Source: Prochlorococcus marinus XMU1408 (GTDB taxonomy: Bacteria; Cyanobacteriota; Cyanobacteriia; PCC-6307; Cyanobiaceae). Taken from it: a stretch of DNA of 64,000 nucleotides. The number at the start of each line of letters is the position of its first letter. Positions within the stretch are counted from its first letter, which is position 1. This document shows, in pieces, positions 33,262 to 43,534 of the stretch. The position numbers were made by a program, and so were the translations under genes. The notes beneath the pieces were generated by a model. The model was not told the DNA's origin. It searched no databases and saw only the letters and a program-made list of their open reading frames with translations. The stretch covers positions 124,001-188,000 of the forward strand of contig NZ_QJUE01000002.1 of NCBI RefSeq assembly GCF_003208055.1, given 5' to 3'.

Positions 33262-34212
33262 TTATGAGCTTATTAAACTACTATGACCTATTGCTATAGC
33301 AGTCACAAGCATTCCTAAAATTAGAAATGGTTGTGCACTGGCTTGGTATTTAACATCAAATTTTAATGGATCACGTAAAAGCCATATGTCTTGAAATGTG
33401 ATTTGAGGAATTATTAGCAAAACCAGAATTACAGATGCAAAATGTTGTCCTATTGCTATTAAAACTACTACCATCGCCAGCTGAAAGATATCTATCATTC
33501 CTGCGCTTATACGACTTGCATTTTTAATACCAAAAACAACAGGAAGTGATTCAAGACCAAGGCTTTTATCCCCTTCCACGCTTTTAAAATCATTTATCAC
33601 AGCAATTCCTAAGCCTGACAAGCTATAGGCAAGAGTAAGCAGAGCAGTTGTCCAAGTTAAATGACCAAATAGAGCCTGTCCAGCCCACCAGGGAAGAGCT
33701 ATATAGCTTGCACCAAGTGCATAATTCCCAAGCCAACCATTTTGTTTAAGTTTTAAAGGTGGTGCTGAGTAAATAAAACTTACAAATGAACCTCCCAATG
33801 CCAAAAGAAGGACGGAAGGAATTGTGTGATGTGCCCACAAATCTAATAAATAGGCAACTCCAAGACCGGCAATTAATAAAACCCAAATTTGACATTTTAC
33901 TTGGAAAAGTGAAATTGCTCCTGAAGGTATTGGTCTATTAGGTTCATTTATTGCATCAATTTCTCTATCAAAATAATCATTTATTGTTTGGGTATAACCA
34001 GTTAAGAGTGGCCCGCTCATAAACATGCAACTTATCGAAGCAAGAATGTTGCTCAATTCCCAGTGATAATTACCACTAGCAGCTGCTCCACATATGACTC
34101 CCCATAACAAAGGAATCCATGTGATGGGCTTCATTAATTGCAAACGAAGCTTCCAAATGTTTGTTGTTTCAGAACCTCCTTTTATCCCAAGGAGTTGCCT
34201 AGCATCGCTCAC
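33262..34212 (-). CDS. chlG: Chlorophyll synthase ChlG
   Basis: A 316-residue UbiA-superfamily prenyltransferase that esterifies chlorophyllide with phytyl or geranylgeranyl diphosphate. The Asp-rich motif NDYFDREIDAINEPNRPIPS (about residues 88-107) is the ChlG signature, followed by about eight helices. In Prochlorococcus it makes divinyl-chlorophyll a. It starts at GTG. The petP-like gene lies 15 bases upstream on the same strand. Confidence 0.94.
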   Translation of the reverse strand: MSDARQLLGIKGGSETTNIWKLRLQLMKPITWIPLLWGVICGAAASGNYHWELSNILASISCMFMSGPLLTGYTQTINDYFDREIDAINEPNRPIPSGAISLFQVKCQIWVLLIAGLGVAYLLDLWAHHTIPSVLLLALGGSFVSFIYSAPPLKLKQNGWLGNYALGASYIALPWWAGQALFGHLTWTTALLTLAYSLSGLGIAVINDFKSVEGDKSLGLESLPVVFGIKNASRISAGMIDIFQLAMVVVLIAIGQHFASVILVLLIIPQITFQDIWLLRDPLKFDVKYQASAQPFLILGMLVTAIAIGHSSLISS

Positions 34213-34227
34213 TTTGTAATCTCAGGG

Positions 34228-34449
34228 TTAAGAAACTTCATCTTCGAAGAACCAATGTTTGCTTCCATCATTCATTTTAATTACCACACCAATGCCACCA
34301 ATACCATCAGTCATCTTGTAATCGATTACAGTGCCTCTTGGATCATTAGATAGTTGGTTGATCAAATAAGAAGGTATGCGATCTCTTACACGTTCAATAT
34401 TGATCTTAATTTTTGAACCTATCCTTGCAAGGGAGGTTGGCTTAGCCAT
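34228..34449 (-). CDS. petP: PetP-like cytochrome b6f regulatory subunit (DUF2862)
   Basis: The ATG giving [20 protein letters not shown] fits best (73 residues); a frame extends ten residues upstream. The pattern [20 protein letters not shown] with [20 protein letters not shown] and WFFEDEV matches the SH3-like DUF2862 family, which includes PetP (Ssr2998), a cytoplasmic-side b6f subunit affecting linear electron flow. Gene order petP-chlG, 15 bases apart on one strand, suggests cotranscription. Confidence 0.8.
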   Translation of the reverse strand: MAKPTSLARIGSKIKINIERVRDRIPSYLINQLSNDPRGTVIDYKMTDGIGGIGVVIKMNDGSKHWFFEDEVS

Positions 34450-34503
34450 GGCATCAAAATGCTTAAGTTTGGGCAACCATAACAGTTCCCCTGTTTAAAA
34501 ATC

Positions 34504-35274
34504 ATGGTTGCTTTAAGATTGATCCCTTGTCTTGATGTTTCAAATGGACGAGTAGTAAAGGGGGTTAACTTTGTTGGATTGCGTGATGCAGGTGATCCAG
34601 TTGAGTTGGGATGCAGATACAGCAAGGCTGGAGCTGATGAATTGGTCTTTCTAGACATAACAGCCACTCACGAGAAAAGATCAACTTTGGTTGACATGGT
34701 TAGACGAACATCCGAGGCGGTAACCATTCCTTTTACTGTTGGAGGTGGGATAAGTTCTATTAATGGAATAAAGGAATTGTTACGAGCAGGAGCTGACAAA
34801 GTAAGTTTAAATTCCAGTGCTGTTAAAGACCCTTCGTTGATTTCTCAAGGGGCTAATTGTTTTGGATCTCAATGTATTGTGGTTGCAATAGATGCAAAAA
34901 AGAACAAAAATATTTCTAATAAGTGGGACGTTTATGTGAGTGGTGGACGTAATAATACTGGTTTGGATGCGATTGAATGGGCAGAAAAAGTATTTGAGCA
35001 TGGAGCAGGAGAAATCCTATTAACTTCCATGGACGGTGACGGAACTCAAAATGGGTATGACATAGAACTGACTAAATCTATTTCTGAAAAAGTTCCAATT
35101 CCTGTAATAGCTTCAGGAGGAGCTGGTTGCTTGAGACACATTAAAGAGGCTTTTACTCTTGGGAAATCTTCAGCTGCTCTCTTGGCATCCCTTTTGCATG
35201 ATGGACAATTAACGATCAGCGAAATAAAAGAATATCTAATTAAGGAAAATTTACCTATAAGACCAATTGAATGA
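34504..35274 (+). CDS. hisF: Imidazole glycerol phosphate synthase cyclase subunit HisF
   Basis: A 256-residue TIM barrel that joins PRFAR and ammonia (from HisH) to form imidazole glycerol phosphate and AICAR. It has [20 protein letters not shown] with the catalytic Asp near residue 10, [11 protein letters not shown], and [19 protein letters not shown] with the second catalytic Asp. Other his genes are not linked here. It diverges from petP by 54 bases. Confidence 0.96.
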   Translation: MVALRLIPCLDVSNGRVVKGVNFVGLRDAGDPVELGCRYSKAGADELVFLDITATHEKRSTLVDMVRRTSEAVTIPFTVGGGISSINGIKELLRAGADKVSLNSSAVKDPSLISQGANCFGSQCIVVAIDAKKNKNISNKWDVYVSGGRNNTGLDAIEWAEKVFEHGAGEILLTSMDGDGTQNGYDIELTKSISEKVPIPVIASGGAGCLRHIKEAFTLGKSSAALLASLLHDGQLTISEIKEYLIKENLPIRPIE

Positions 35275-35354
35275 TTAATATTTGCACTAAAAGATGTAAA
35301 ATAAATCTCTCCATATTCAGTTTTTTGTGCGAGTAAATAATTTCTTAGATTTAT

Positions 35355-36053
35355 ATGAGACCTGGTAATACTAAAGCTATAGAGGAAATGTTTGATTCGA
35401 TTTCTTCAAAATACGATTTTTTAAATGATATATTTAGCTTCGGATTGCATAGATTTTGGAAAAGACGATTGTTGGATATTCTTAATCCAATTTCAGGAGA
35501 AAAATGGATAGACATTTGTTGTGGAACTGGAGATATGTCAATACTCTTGGCTAGATATATGAAGAGTTCTGAAAATATTATCGGGATAGATTCAGCTTCT
35601 CAAGCATTATTAGTTGCGAGAGAAAGATCTAAGCAAAACTATTCTTCAATTGAATGGATAAATGGTGATGCGTTGGAGACAAATCTAAAATCACATCAAT
35701 TTGATGGACTTTTAATGGTCTATGGCTTAAGGAATCTTTCAAGCCCTTATGCAGGGCTCAGAGAGGCTTTAAGGATTTTGAAACCAGGAGGAAGAGCTGG
35801 GATTTTAGATTTTAGATCTTTTGAGGGACCTTCCATTCAAGGGCTATTCCAAAAAATTTATCTAAGTTTTTATGTTGTTCCAATTGCATCTCTTTTCGGA
35901 TTGGGAAAAGAATATTCATATATAAAAAAAAGCTTACTTAACTTTCCTTCAGGTGAAAAACAAATTTATTTGGCACTTTCTGCTGGCTTTAAAAAAGCAA
36001 AATACCAAACATTAGCAAAGGGTCAAATGGGTATTTTATTACTTGAAGCTTAA
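35355..36053 (+). CDS. menG: Demethylphylloquinol methyltransferase (UbiE/MenG)
   Basis: A 232-residue SAM methyltransferase that performs the last step of phylloquinone synthesis in cyanobacteria. The family marks are MFDSISSKYDFLNDIFSFGL, WIDICCGTGDMSILLA (SAM site), MVYGLRNLSSPYAGLREALR and LKPGGRAGILDF. It follows hisF by 80 bases on the same strand. The product is the A1 cofactor of photosystem I. Confidence 0.92.
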   Translation: MRPGNTKAIEEMFDSISSKYDFLNDIFSFGLHRFWKRRLLDILNPISGEKWIDICCGTGDMSILLARYMKSSENIIGIDSASQALLVARERSKQNYSSIEWINGDALETNLKSHQFDGLLMVYGLRNLSSPYAGLREALRILKPGGRAGILDFRSFEGPSIQGLFQKIYLSFYVVPIASLFGLGKEYSYIKKSLLNFPSGEKQIYLALSAGFKKAKYQTLAKGQMGILLLEA

Positions 36054-36063
36054 TCAAAATCGT

Positions 36064-36546
36064 TCAATCTATTCTCAATTCTTTTCTTCTACAAAAACTA
36101 CATTTACCCCATAATTTAACTTCTCCCTTGGGAGAAGGCACCTTGCAAAAAGGACAATTAGTGATTCCATTCTTATCAGTTCTACTTGGGTGCTTTTCCC
36201 ATATCTCTTTTTCACTTTCTCTCGTAACTAAATCACTAGGATAATGTTGTCTAATCCGAATCTCTTTTATTTGATATCCATATGATTTTAAAGATTCAAT
36301 TAATTCCAAGCGGTTGTACTGAAGAGCCTGTCTCCACTGTGGATGACTTGCACCAATCGTTAAAATTTTATTTTGAATGTTAAGAGGTGTGCAATTTAAT
36401 GCGAGCTGCTCCCCAGCTATCTCTTTCCAATCTTGAATAAGACCTCCCACATTTCCTTTCCATGAAGACTTGATTCCTTCCAAGCATGTAGAAATTGACT
36501 GCTCTCTTCTTGCTTTCGTTTTATGCTTTAAGTCTTCTAAAATCAA
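36064..36546 (-). CDS. DUF721/DciA-like protein with C-terminal zinc ribbon
   Basis: A 160-residue protein. Residues about 15-100 match the DUF721 family (WKEIAGEQLALNCTPLNI, ILTIGASHPQWRQALQYNRLELIESLKSYG), which includes the helicase-associated factor DciA. The C-terminal part has two CxxC pairs (CPFC and CSFC, about 22 residues apart), a small zinc ribbon. In bacteria without DnaC-type loaders DciA helps load DnaB; that role is inferred for this one. It is convergent with menG (10 bases). Confidence 0.75.
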   Translation of the reverse strand: MILEDLKHKTKARREQSISTCLEGIKSSWKGNVGGLIQDWKEIAGEQLALNCTPLNIQNKILTIGASHPQWRQALQYNRLELIESLKSYGYQIKEIRIRQHYPSDLVTRESEKEIWEKHPSRTDKNGITNCPFCKVPSPKGEVKLWGKCSFCRRKELRID

Positions 36547-36619
36547 TTTTAATTAGACACTATTGGTGAGTTAGTGCTTAAATCTAGCTAATATTTTTTA
36601 GATTGCATAAAAGATCCTA

Positions 36620-37396
36620 ATGGGATTATTAGATAGGTTAAGTCGCTTGATAAGGGCAAATCTAAATGCTTTTGTCAGTGATGCAGAAGATCCAATTAAA
36701 ATACTTGATCAGTCTGTTGCTGATATGCAAGAAGACTTGGTGAAGCTTCGTCAAGCGGTGGCTATGGCTATTGCAAGTCAAAAAAGATTAGAGAATCAGG
36801 CAAATCAAGCAAAAGATCAAATAAAAAATTGGTTTACCAGAGCTGAATTAGCCTTGAAAAAGGGAGAGGATGATCTAGCTAGAGAAGCATTAAGTAGAAA
36901 AAAAACTTTTCAAGAAACTTATGAATCTTTATCGACTCAATTTCAATCACAAAATGGTCAAGTTGAAAAACTAAAGAAAAGCCTTTTGTTATTAGAGAGA
37001 AAGATTGCCGAGGCTCGAACAAAAAAAGATATGCTTAAAGCAAGAGCTCAAGCAGCTAAAGCTCAGCAACAAATTCAAAGTGCAGTTGGTGATTTAGGTA
37101 GCAAGTCCGCTATGGCTGCTTTTGAACGAATGGAAGATAAAGTAGAGGCATTGGAAGCTTCTGGGCAAGCAGCATTAGAGTTGGCTGGAGAAGATCTAGA
37201 AAGTAAGTTCGCAGCATTAGAAGGAGGTAATGATATAGAGAAAGAATTAGAGATATTGAGGACTCAATTGAAATCGGGAGTTGAGGCAATAGCGTTGCCT
37301 CCGTCTGGTTTAGATGTAAGTGAAGTAAAAACAGTAGAAATTCAAGAAGTTGAAGTTGAATTAGAGGAGATGAAAAAGTCAATGGATAATTCTTGA
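36620..37396 (+). CDS. vipp1: Vipp1/PspA (IM30) membrane-remodelling protein
   Basis: A 258-residue coiled-coil ESCRT-III-like protein. It opens MGLLDRLSRLIRANLNAFVS, the amphipathic membrane-binding helix, followed by long helices (DPIKILDQSVADMQEDL). About 35 residues beyond the usual PspA length form an acidic C-terminal tail, as in Vipp1. Vipp1 maintains thylakoid membranes. It forms rings and rods at the membrane. It is followed by birA 28 bases on. Confidence 0.9.
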   Translation: MGLLDRLSRLIRANLNAFVSDAEDPIKILDQSVADMQEDLVKLRQAVAMAIASQKRLENQANQAKDQIKNWFTRAELALKKGEDDLAREALSRKKTFQETYESLSTQFQSQNGQVEKLKKSLLLLERKIAEARTKKDMLKARAQAAKAQQQIQSAVGDLGSKSAMAAFERMEDKVEALEASGQAALELAGEDLESKFAALEGGNDIEKELEILRTQLKSGVEAIALPPSGLDVSEVKTVEIQEVEVELEEMKKSMDNS

Positions 37397-37424
37397 TTGT
37401 TTAAGAACAAATTATGTTTGAAAT

Positions 37425-38183
37425 ATGAATAACCAAAAATTCGATAGGGGAGTTGGATTGATCTATAAATATTACAAATTAAACCATTCCTCTCCCAGCT
37501 ATTGGAGATTAATTCTTAAACCTATTTGCGCTAGTACAGAAATAGAGCTATCAAATTGGATCGCAGAGAAACCAGTAAAAAAAAATAAGCCAATAGCGAT
37601 ATTCTCCTCTTGCCAAAAATTTGGTCAAGGTCAAGCTGGTCGAACTTGGTATGCACCAAAAGGAGGGGTTTGGGTTAGTGCGGCTATTAAGAGAAAAGGT
37701 TCGTGTGAACATAATTCTCAACTTTATGGGCTAGCGGTGGCATTAGCTTTGGTTGAAAGAATTGAAAGGATAGGAGTTAATGTGAAAATAAAATGGCCAA
37801 ATGATCTTTTGGTTGATGGTCAAAAATTAGCTGGAATTTTACCTAGATTAATTTTTAGGGGAGGAAAACTTAGATTATTAAGAGTTGGCGTAGGTTTAAA
37901 CGTTTTAAATAATGTTCCTAAAGATGGGATTTCACTAAAACAAATTATTGGAGATAAAACGATGAATATAAATTTTTGGTCTTCAGAAGTTTTATGTGCA
38001 ATAGATAGATCTTTAGATCTTTTAGATAATAAACATTTTTTGTGCAGTCAGATTGAAAAAAGATTGTGGTCGAGGCAATACATTGATAAAAAAACTCGAT
38101 ATCAATGGGATATTAAAGGAATAGACTCAGCAGGTAGATTAATTCTATTTAATGATGGTCAAGAGAAAGTATTGTCAACTTAA
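37425..38183 (+). CDS. birA: Biotin-[acetyl-CoA-carboxylase] ligase BirA
   Basis: A 252-residue catalytic-only biotin ligase. The motif GQGQAGRTWYAPKGGVWVSA (about residues 68-87) is the biotin/adenylate loop and KWPNDLLVDGQKLAGIL the conserved ATP/biotin site. There is no N-terminal DNA-binding domain. It attaches biotin to the carboxyl carrier of acetyl-CoA carboxylase. It is downstream of vipp1 and converges on the ABC ATPase. Confidence 0.9.
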   Translation: MNNQKFDRGVGLIYKYYKLNHSSPSYWRLILKPICASTEIELSNWIAEKPVKKNKPIAIFSSCQKFGQGQAGRTWYAPKGGVWVSAAIKRKGSCEHNSQLYGLAVALALVERIERIGVNVKIKWPNDLLVDGQKLAGILPRLIFRGGKLRLLRVGVGLNVLNNVPKDGISLKQIIGDKTMNINFWSSEVLCAIDRSLDLLDNKHFLCSQIEKRLWSRQYIDKKTRYQWDIKGIDSAGRLILFNDGQEKVLST

Positions 38184-38203
38184 AAACTATTGTATTGGCT
38201 TAG

Positions 38204-38929
38204 CTAATTATTAGTAACTTCTATTACTTTGCCATCTTTAAACCTTGCAATTTTTTTTGCTCTTTGAGCAACATTGTCTTCATGAGTAACTAAGACAATA
38301 GTTATACCTTGATTATGAAGTTGGTCAAAAAGATTTAAAACGTCTTCAGTAGTTTTTGAATCAAGTGCACCAGTGGGTTCATCTGCTAATAATAGTGATG
38401 GTTTATTGATTATTGCTCTTGCTATAGCAACACGTTGTTGCTGCCCTCCAGATAACTGATTAGGAAGGTTATTCATTCTATTCTCTAGTCCTACTCTTAT
38501 AAGAGCCTCTTGAGCACGTTTTTGTCTTTCTGACGAAGGGACGCATGCATAAATCATTGGAAGCATTACGTTCTCAAGTGCTGAAACTTCTTGAAGCAGA
38601 TGAAATTGTTGAAAAACAAAACCAAGTTCTTTATTCCTGATATCCGCAAGTAAATCATCCTCAAGTTTTTCTACAGCAGTTCCGTTTAATTCATATGTTC
38701 CATGCGTGGGACGATCAAGACATCCAAGAATATTCATTGCAGTACTCTTGCCGGATCCACTTGCACCCATTACTGCAAGATAATCTCCATGAAAGACTTC
38801 AAGGTTTAGCTCATCAAGAGCTTTTACTTTTACTGAGCCCTCTCCATAAAATTTATTTACATTAGTTAGACGAGCTACAGATTTTTTTAAAGATTTGAAC
38901 TGGTTATCCAATGGAGTTTTTACTTGCAA
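38204..38929 (-). CDS. ABC transporter ATPase (MacB/LolD/DevA type)
   Basis: A 241-residue ATPase with Walker [10 protein letters not shown] (about residues 55-63), signature [15 protein letters not shown], Walker [14 protein letters not shown] and the H-loop VTHE. The LDEPTGALD form groups it with lipoprotein release and macrolide/glycolipid exporters. The called TTG start overlaps the end of ndhB by 26 bases; a start a little further in is possible because the first 18 residues look unrelated to the family. No permease gene is adjacent. Confidence 0.88.
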   Translation of the reverse strand: MQVKTPLDNQFKSLKKSVARLTNVNKFYGEGSVKVKALDELNLEVFHGDYLAVMGASGSGKSTAMNILGCLDRPTHGTYELNGTAVEKLEDDLLADIRNKELGFVFQQFHLLQEVSALENVMLPMIYACVPSSERQKRAQEALIRVGLENRMNNLPNQLSGGQQQRVAIARAIINKPSLLLADEPTGALDSKTTEDVLNLFDQLHNQGITIVLVTHEDNVAQRAKKIARFKDGKVIEVTNN

Positions 38930-40466
38930 GAGTAATAGCTTTTTGAAGTAATGGAGTTCCGTTTACCGCACTATCAGCGAAGTCAAAGAGAGGGTTTGAA
39001 ATGATTCCACCAATAGCTGTTACTAGAACACAAAAAATTAGAGCCACTTTAAGAGATGACATCCCTGGTATTGACCATTCAATTGATGGGTATGATTTAA
39101 CAACATCTGAAGCTTCTTTCGGCTCAGTTACCACCATCATTTTTATTACTGATATGTAGTAGTAAATAGAAATTACAGAAGTAACTAGACCAACACTAAC
39201 AAGTAAGTATTGCCCATCAGCCCATCCTGCAAAAAATAAATAAATCTTCCCAAAGAATCCCAACATGGGAGGAATGCCTCCCAAAGAAAGAAGGCATAAA
39301 CTTAATCCTAAAGTAATTAATGGATCTTTTTGGTAAAGCCCTGCATAATCTGAAATCTGATCACTTCCAGTTCTTATTGAAAAAAGAATGATGCATGCAA
39401 ATGCTCCAAGGTTCATAAATAAATAAGCTGCCATATACAAAATCATCGCGGCGAAACCATCTTCAGTTCCACAAACCAATCCAATCATTACGAATCCAGC
39501 TTGTCCAATTGAGCTGTAAGCCAACATTCTTTTCATCGATTTTTGAGCTAGAGCTACTACATTTCCTAGTGACATGCTTAAAACTGCCAAAACAGTAAAA
39601 AGTAATTTCCATTGAGTATCAAAAGCGCCAAAACATCCAATTAGTATTCTTATGGCAAGTGCAAAACCCGCTGCTTTAGACCCGACTGATAAAAATGCAA
39701 CTACTGGTGTAGGAGAACCTTCGTAAACATCAGGTGTCCATTGGTGAAAAGGAACCGCAGCAATCTTGAAAGCTACTGTTGACAATACGAAAACAAGAGC
39801 TAGAGCAGATAAAGGGGTAGGAGCATTGATTAAGGTTATTCCTATGTCTTTTAGGTTTGTAGATCCACTGATTCCATAAAGTAGAGATGCTCCATAGAGA
39901 AATACAGCCGCCGCCGCCGAACCGACCAATAGATATTTTAAAGCGGCCTCTGAACTCCTTGAATCTCTTTTGAGATATCCAGAAAGTAGGTAGCTAGCAA
40001 CTGAAAGAGTTTCTAATGAAACAAAAACACTTACTAAATCAGTGGAACCACAAAGAAGCATTGCCCCAAGAGTTGCAGCTAATAATATTGCTGCAAATTC
40101 ACCAATTGGACTTCCATTTTGTTCAGCGTATCTCCAACTAATTAGAAGAGAAATTAGTGTTGATAGAGCAATAACACCTCTAAAAGCAATAGCAAGATTG
40201 TCTGCTACAAATGAACCTAAGAAAGATTCTTGTATCTCTCCATTCCATTGCATTATTAGCAAAATCAGAGCTGTACAAAGACCTGCATAACAAATTGGAG
40301 GGGACCATCTGGACGAAATTTTTTCACCGGCCAAATCAACCAAAAGTGTCCCTAACATTGCAATTAAAACAGCAGCCTCTGGAAGCACAGCCTTGGCATT
40401 TAAGGAGAGATTTAAAAGCTCTATAGGCGTATTTATTAATATTTGAAAAGAAAAAAGATCTCCCAT
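38904..40466 (-). CDS. ndhB: NAD(P)H-quinone oxidoreductase subunit 2 (NdhB)
   Basis: A 520-residue, roughly 14-helix proton-pumping subunit of the photosynthetic NDH-1 complex. The family landmarks are [38 protein letters not shown], and [20 protein letters not shown]-1 takes electrons from ferredoxin for cyclic flow and respiration. Its 3' end is shared with the ATPase gene, which is likely cotranscribed. It diverges from topA by 130 bases. Confidence 0.95.
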   Translation of the reverse strand: MGDLFSFQILINTPIELLNLSLNAKAVLPEAAVLIAMLGTLLVDLAGEKISSRWSPPICYAGLCTALILLIMQWNGEIQESFLGSFVADNLAIAFRGVIALSTLISLLISWRYAEQNGSPIGEFAAILLAATLGAMLLCGSTDLVSVFVSLETLSVASYLLSGYLKRDSRSSEAALKYLLVGSAAAAVFLYGASLLYGISGSTNLKDIGITLINAPTPLSALALVFVLSTVAFKIAAVPFHQWTPDVYEGSPTPVVAFLSVGSKAAGFALAIRILIGCFGAFDTQWKLLFTVLAVLSMSLGNVVALAQKSMKRMLAYSSIGQAGFVMIGLVCGTEDGFAAMILYMAAYLFMNLGAFACIILFSIRTGSDQISDYAGLYQKDPLITLGLSLCLLSLGGIPPMLGFFGKIYLFFAGWADGQYLLVSVGLVTSVISIYYYISVIKMMVVTEPKEASDVVKSYPSIEWSIPGMSSLKVALIFCVLVTAIGGIISNPLFDFADSAVNGTPLLQKAITLASKNSIG

Positions 40467-40596
40467 TTATGTATTGTTTTTAAGCTGTGTCTGATTTGAT
40501 AACTCTAGCGAAGTTATGAAATATGCCTTTTTTATCATTTTGGGCTATGCATTTTACTATCCAGTACGTTAGATAAGAAGGAGGGAAATTGAGCTG

Positions 40597-43503
40597 ATGC
40601 CCACTGACCATACTCTGGTAATTGTTGAAAGTCCCACAAAGGCAAAGACTATTAAAGGTTTTTTGCCCAAGGACTTTCAAGTGCTTGCCTCAATGGGGCA
40701 CATAAGAGACTTGCCTAATAATGCTTCTGAGATCCCTGCCAAACACAAAGGAGAAAAGTGGGCAACGATTGGAGTGAATACAACTGCTGATTTTGATCCT
40801 TTGTATGTAATACCCAAAGATAAGAAAAAAATTGTCAAGGAATTAAAACAATCTTTGAAGGGTGCTAGCGAATTGTTGCTTGCCACTGATGAAGATAGAG
40901 AAGGGGAAAGTATTAGTTGGCATTTAATGAATGTGCTTGATCCCAAAATTCCTGTGAAGAGGATGGTTTTTCATGAGATCACTAAAGAAGCTATTTCTAA
41001 AGCTTTATCGAAAACAAGAGAAATTGATATGGAATTAGTTCATGCACAAGAAACGAGGAGGATTTTAGACAGATTAGTTGGATATACCTTGTCTCCTCTT
41101 TTATGGAAAAAAGTTTCTTGGGGCTTATCTGCTGGGAGAGTTCAATCAGTTGCTGTAAGATTGCTCGTTCTAAGAGAGAGAGCAAGGAGAGCTTTCAAGA
41201 GTGGAAGCTATTGGGATTTAAAAGCAAAATTAGAAAAAGAATGTAGTGAATTTGAGGTTAAAATGACCTCAATTGGTGGGCGAAGAATTGCTAATGGTAG
41301 TGATTTTGATGAGTCAACAGGATTATTGAAATCTGGTCGAAATGTCAAATTACTTACGGAAGAAGAATCTAAGGAACTTGCTCAAAAATTAACTACAGAT
41401 AAATGGAAAGTTATAAATGTCGAAGAAAAACCGTCAATTCGTAAACCAGTTCCTCCTTTCACAACAAGTACATTACAACAAGAAGCTAATAGAAAACTTC
41501 GATTATCAGCTAGGGAGACAATGAGATGTGCTCAGGGTTTATATGAAAGAGGTTTTATCACATATATGAGAACAGATTCTGTTCATCTTTCCGATCAGGC
41601 AATAAATGCCTCACGAAAGTGTGTTGAGTCAAAATATGGGGTTGAATATCTAAGTAATAAGCCACGCCAATTCTCTAACAAGACTAGAAATGCGCAAGAA
41701 GCTCATGAAGCTATTCGTCCTTCTGGTGAGAGCTTTAAAACTCCTAAAGAGTCTAACTTGCAAGGAAGAGACCTTTCTTTATATGAACTAATTTGGAAAC
41801 GAACAGTTGCTAGTCAGATGGCTGATGCAAGGTTGACAATGCTTGGGGTTGAATTACAAGCGTTAGATGTGTCTTTTAGGGCAAGTGGCAAAAGAATAGA
41901 TTTCCCAGGTTTCTTTAGAGCTTATGTTGAAGGCACTGATGACCCTGATAGCGCACTTGAAGGACAAGAAGTGCTTTTGCCTAAATTAGTTGTAGGGGAT
42001 ACACCAACAGCTAAAAATGTAGAGGCGTTAGGGCATCAAACTCAGCCACCTGCTAGATATAGCGAAGCTTCATTGGTTAAAACACTTGAGAAGGAAGGTA
42101 TAGGTCGTCCATCAACATATGCAAGCATAATAGGAACAATCGTAGATCGAGGCTATTCAGTCCTAAACAATAATTCTTTAACTCCAAGCTTTACAGCATT
42201 TGCTGTTACTTCACTTCTTGAAGAACATTTCCCTGAACTTGTAGATACTAGTTTTACAGCTCGAATGGAATCTACACTTGATGAAATCTCAACAGGTAAA
42301 GTGAACTGGCTTCCATATCTCAAGGGTTTTTATAAAGGTGATACTGGTTTAGAAAATCAAGTTCAACAAAGAGAAGGAGATATAGATGGAGGTGAATTTC
42401 GAGCTGTTTCCTTGGAGGGACTTACGTCTCTTGTTAGGTTGGGTAAATTCGGAACATATCTTGAATCAAAGCAATTAGGTGAAAATGGCAAGCCTATAAC
42501 AGCTACTCTTCCACAGGAAATTACACCGGCAGATTTGGATGAAGATATCGCACAGATGATTTTAAAACAAAAAGCTGAAGGTCCTGAGTCACTTGGAGTT
42601 GAACCTGAGAGTGGGCAGAATTTATATCTATTAAATGGTAGGTATGGACATTTTGTTCAAAGGGGCTTAGTGGTTGAATTGAAAGATTTGGGAGTTCCAA
42701 AAGGTAAGAAAAAGCTAGGGAATCTTCGCTTGTTCAAAAGTAGTCAATATGGGCTCTATCTGAAGCAGGATTCATCAAAAGTTCAGGTGTTGTTGCCAGA
42801 AAATATAAAAGAGGAAGAGATTGATACTAAAAAAGCACTCGAATACTTAGAAGATAAATCATTGAAAAAAGCTCCAAACCCTAAAAGGACTTCATTACCA
42901 AAGAATTTAAAACCAGAAAATTTGACCTTTGAGGAGGCTCTTGGACTTATTCAATTACCACGCTTATTAGGGGAACATCCAGAAGGTGGTAAAGTGCAAT
43001 CGAGTTTGGGTAGATTTGGACCTTATGTAGTTTGGAGTAAAGATAATGGTGAGAAAGATTATCGCTCAATTAAGGGCGAAGATGACGTTCTTCAAGTAAG
43101 TCTAGAGAGAGCCCTTGAGCTCTTATCTATTCCTAAGAGAGGGAGAGGGGGAAGAACAGCTTTAAAGGAACTAGGTATTCCAGAAGGAGAGAAAGAAACT
43201 ATTCAATTATTTAATGGACCCTATGGTCTATATGTTAAGCAAGGGAAGGTGAATGCCTCCTTGCCAGAAGGTAAAGGTGTTGATGATATCTCTATTGAGG
43301 AGGCTATTGAATTATTGGCAACTAAAAAATCAAGTAAGAAACCAACTTCAAAGAAGAAAAGTGCTCCAAAAAAGACTGCAAAGACAACCAATAAAACAAT
43401 GGATTCATCGTCATCGAAAAAACTCAGATCTTCAAAAGCTCCTTCTACAACAAAAACTGGGCGCCTAAGAGCCAGTAAAGTAAGGGTTATCAAAACCAAG
43501 TAA
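40597..43503 (+). CDS. topA: DNA topoisomerase I
   Basis: A 968-residue type IA topoisomerase. The TOPRIM domain starts VIVESPTKAKTI (about residues 7-18) and includes DEDREGESISWHL. The catalytic tyrosine is in RGFITYMRTDSVHLS (near 322). The C-terminal half has several repeats with GRYGHFVQRG, GRFGPYVVW and GPYGLYVKQG patterns instead of zinc fingers, followed by a Lys/Ser-rich basic tail. This layout is usual for cyanobacteria. It relaxes negative supercoils. Confidence 0.96.
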   Translation: MPTDHTLVIVESPTKAKTIKGFLPKDFQVLASMGHIRDLPNNASEIPAKHKGEKWATIGVNTTADFDPLYVIPKDKKKIVKELKQSLKGASELLLATDEDREGESISWHLMNVLDPKIPVKRMVFHEITKEAISKALSKTREIDMELVHAQETRRILDRLVGYTLSPLLWKKVSWGLSAGRVQSVAVRLLVLRERARRAFKSGSYWDLKAKLEKECSEFEVKMTSIGGRRIANGSDFDESTGLLKSGRNVKLLTEEESKELAQKLTTDKWKVINVEEKPSIRKPVPPFTTSTLQQEANRKLRLSARETMRCAQGLYERGFITYMRTDSVHLSDQAINASRKCVESKYGVEYLSNKPRQFSNKTRNAQEAHEAIRPSGESFKTPKESNLQGRDLSLYELIWKRTVASQMADARLTMLGVELQALDVSFRASGKRIDFPGFFRAYVEGTDDPDSALEGQEVLLPKLVVGDTPTAKNVEALGHQTQPPARYSEASLVKTLEKEGIGRPSTYASIIGTIVDRGYSVLNNNSLTPSFTAFAVTSLLEEHFPELVDTSFTARMESTLDEISTGKVNWLPYLKGFYKGDTGLENQVQQREGDIDGGEFRAVSLEGLTSLVRLGKFGTYLESKQLGENGKPITATLPQEITPADLDEDIAQMILKQKAEGPESLGVEPESGQNLYLLNGRYGHFVQRGLVVELKDLGVPKGKKKLGNLRLFKSSQYGLYLKQDSSKVQVLLPENIKEEEIDTKKALEYLEDKSLKKAPNPKRTSLPKNLKPENLTFEEALGLIQLPRLLGEHPEGGKVQSSLGRFGPYVVWSKDNGEKDYRSIKGEDDVLQVSLERALELLSIPKRGRGGRTALKELGIPEGEKETIQLFNGPYGLYVKQGKVNASLPEGKGVDDISIEEAIELLATKKSSKKPTSKKKSAPKKTAKTTNKTMDSSSSKKLRSSKAPSTTKTGRLRASKVRVIKTK

Positions 43504-43534
43504 AATTTTGAACATACTTAGATTGATTGATAAT

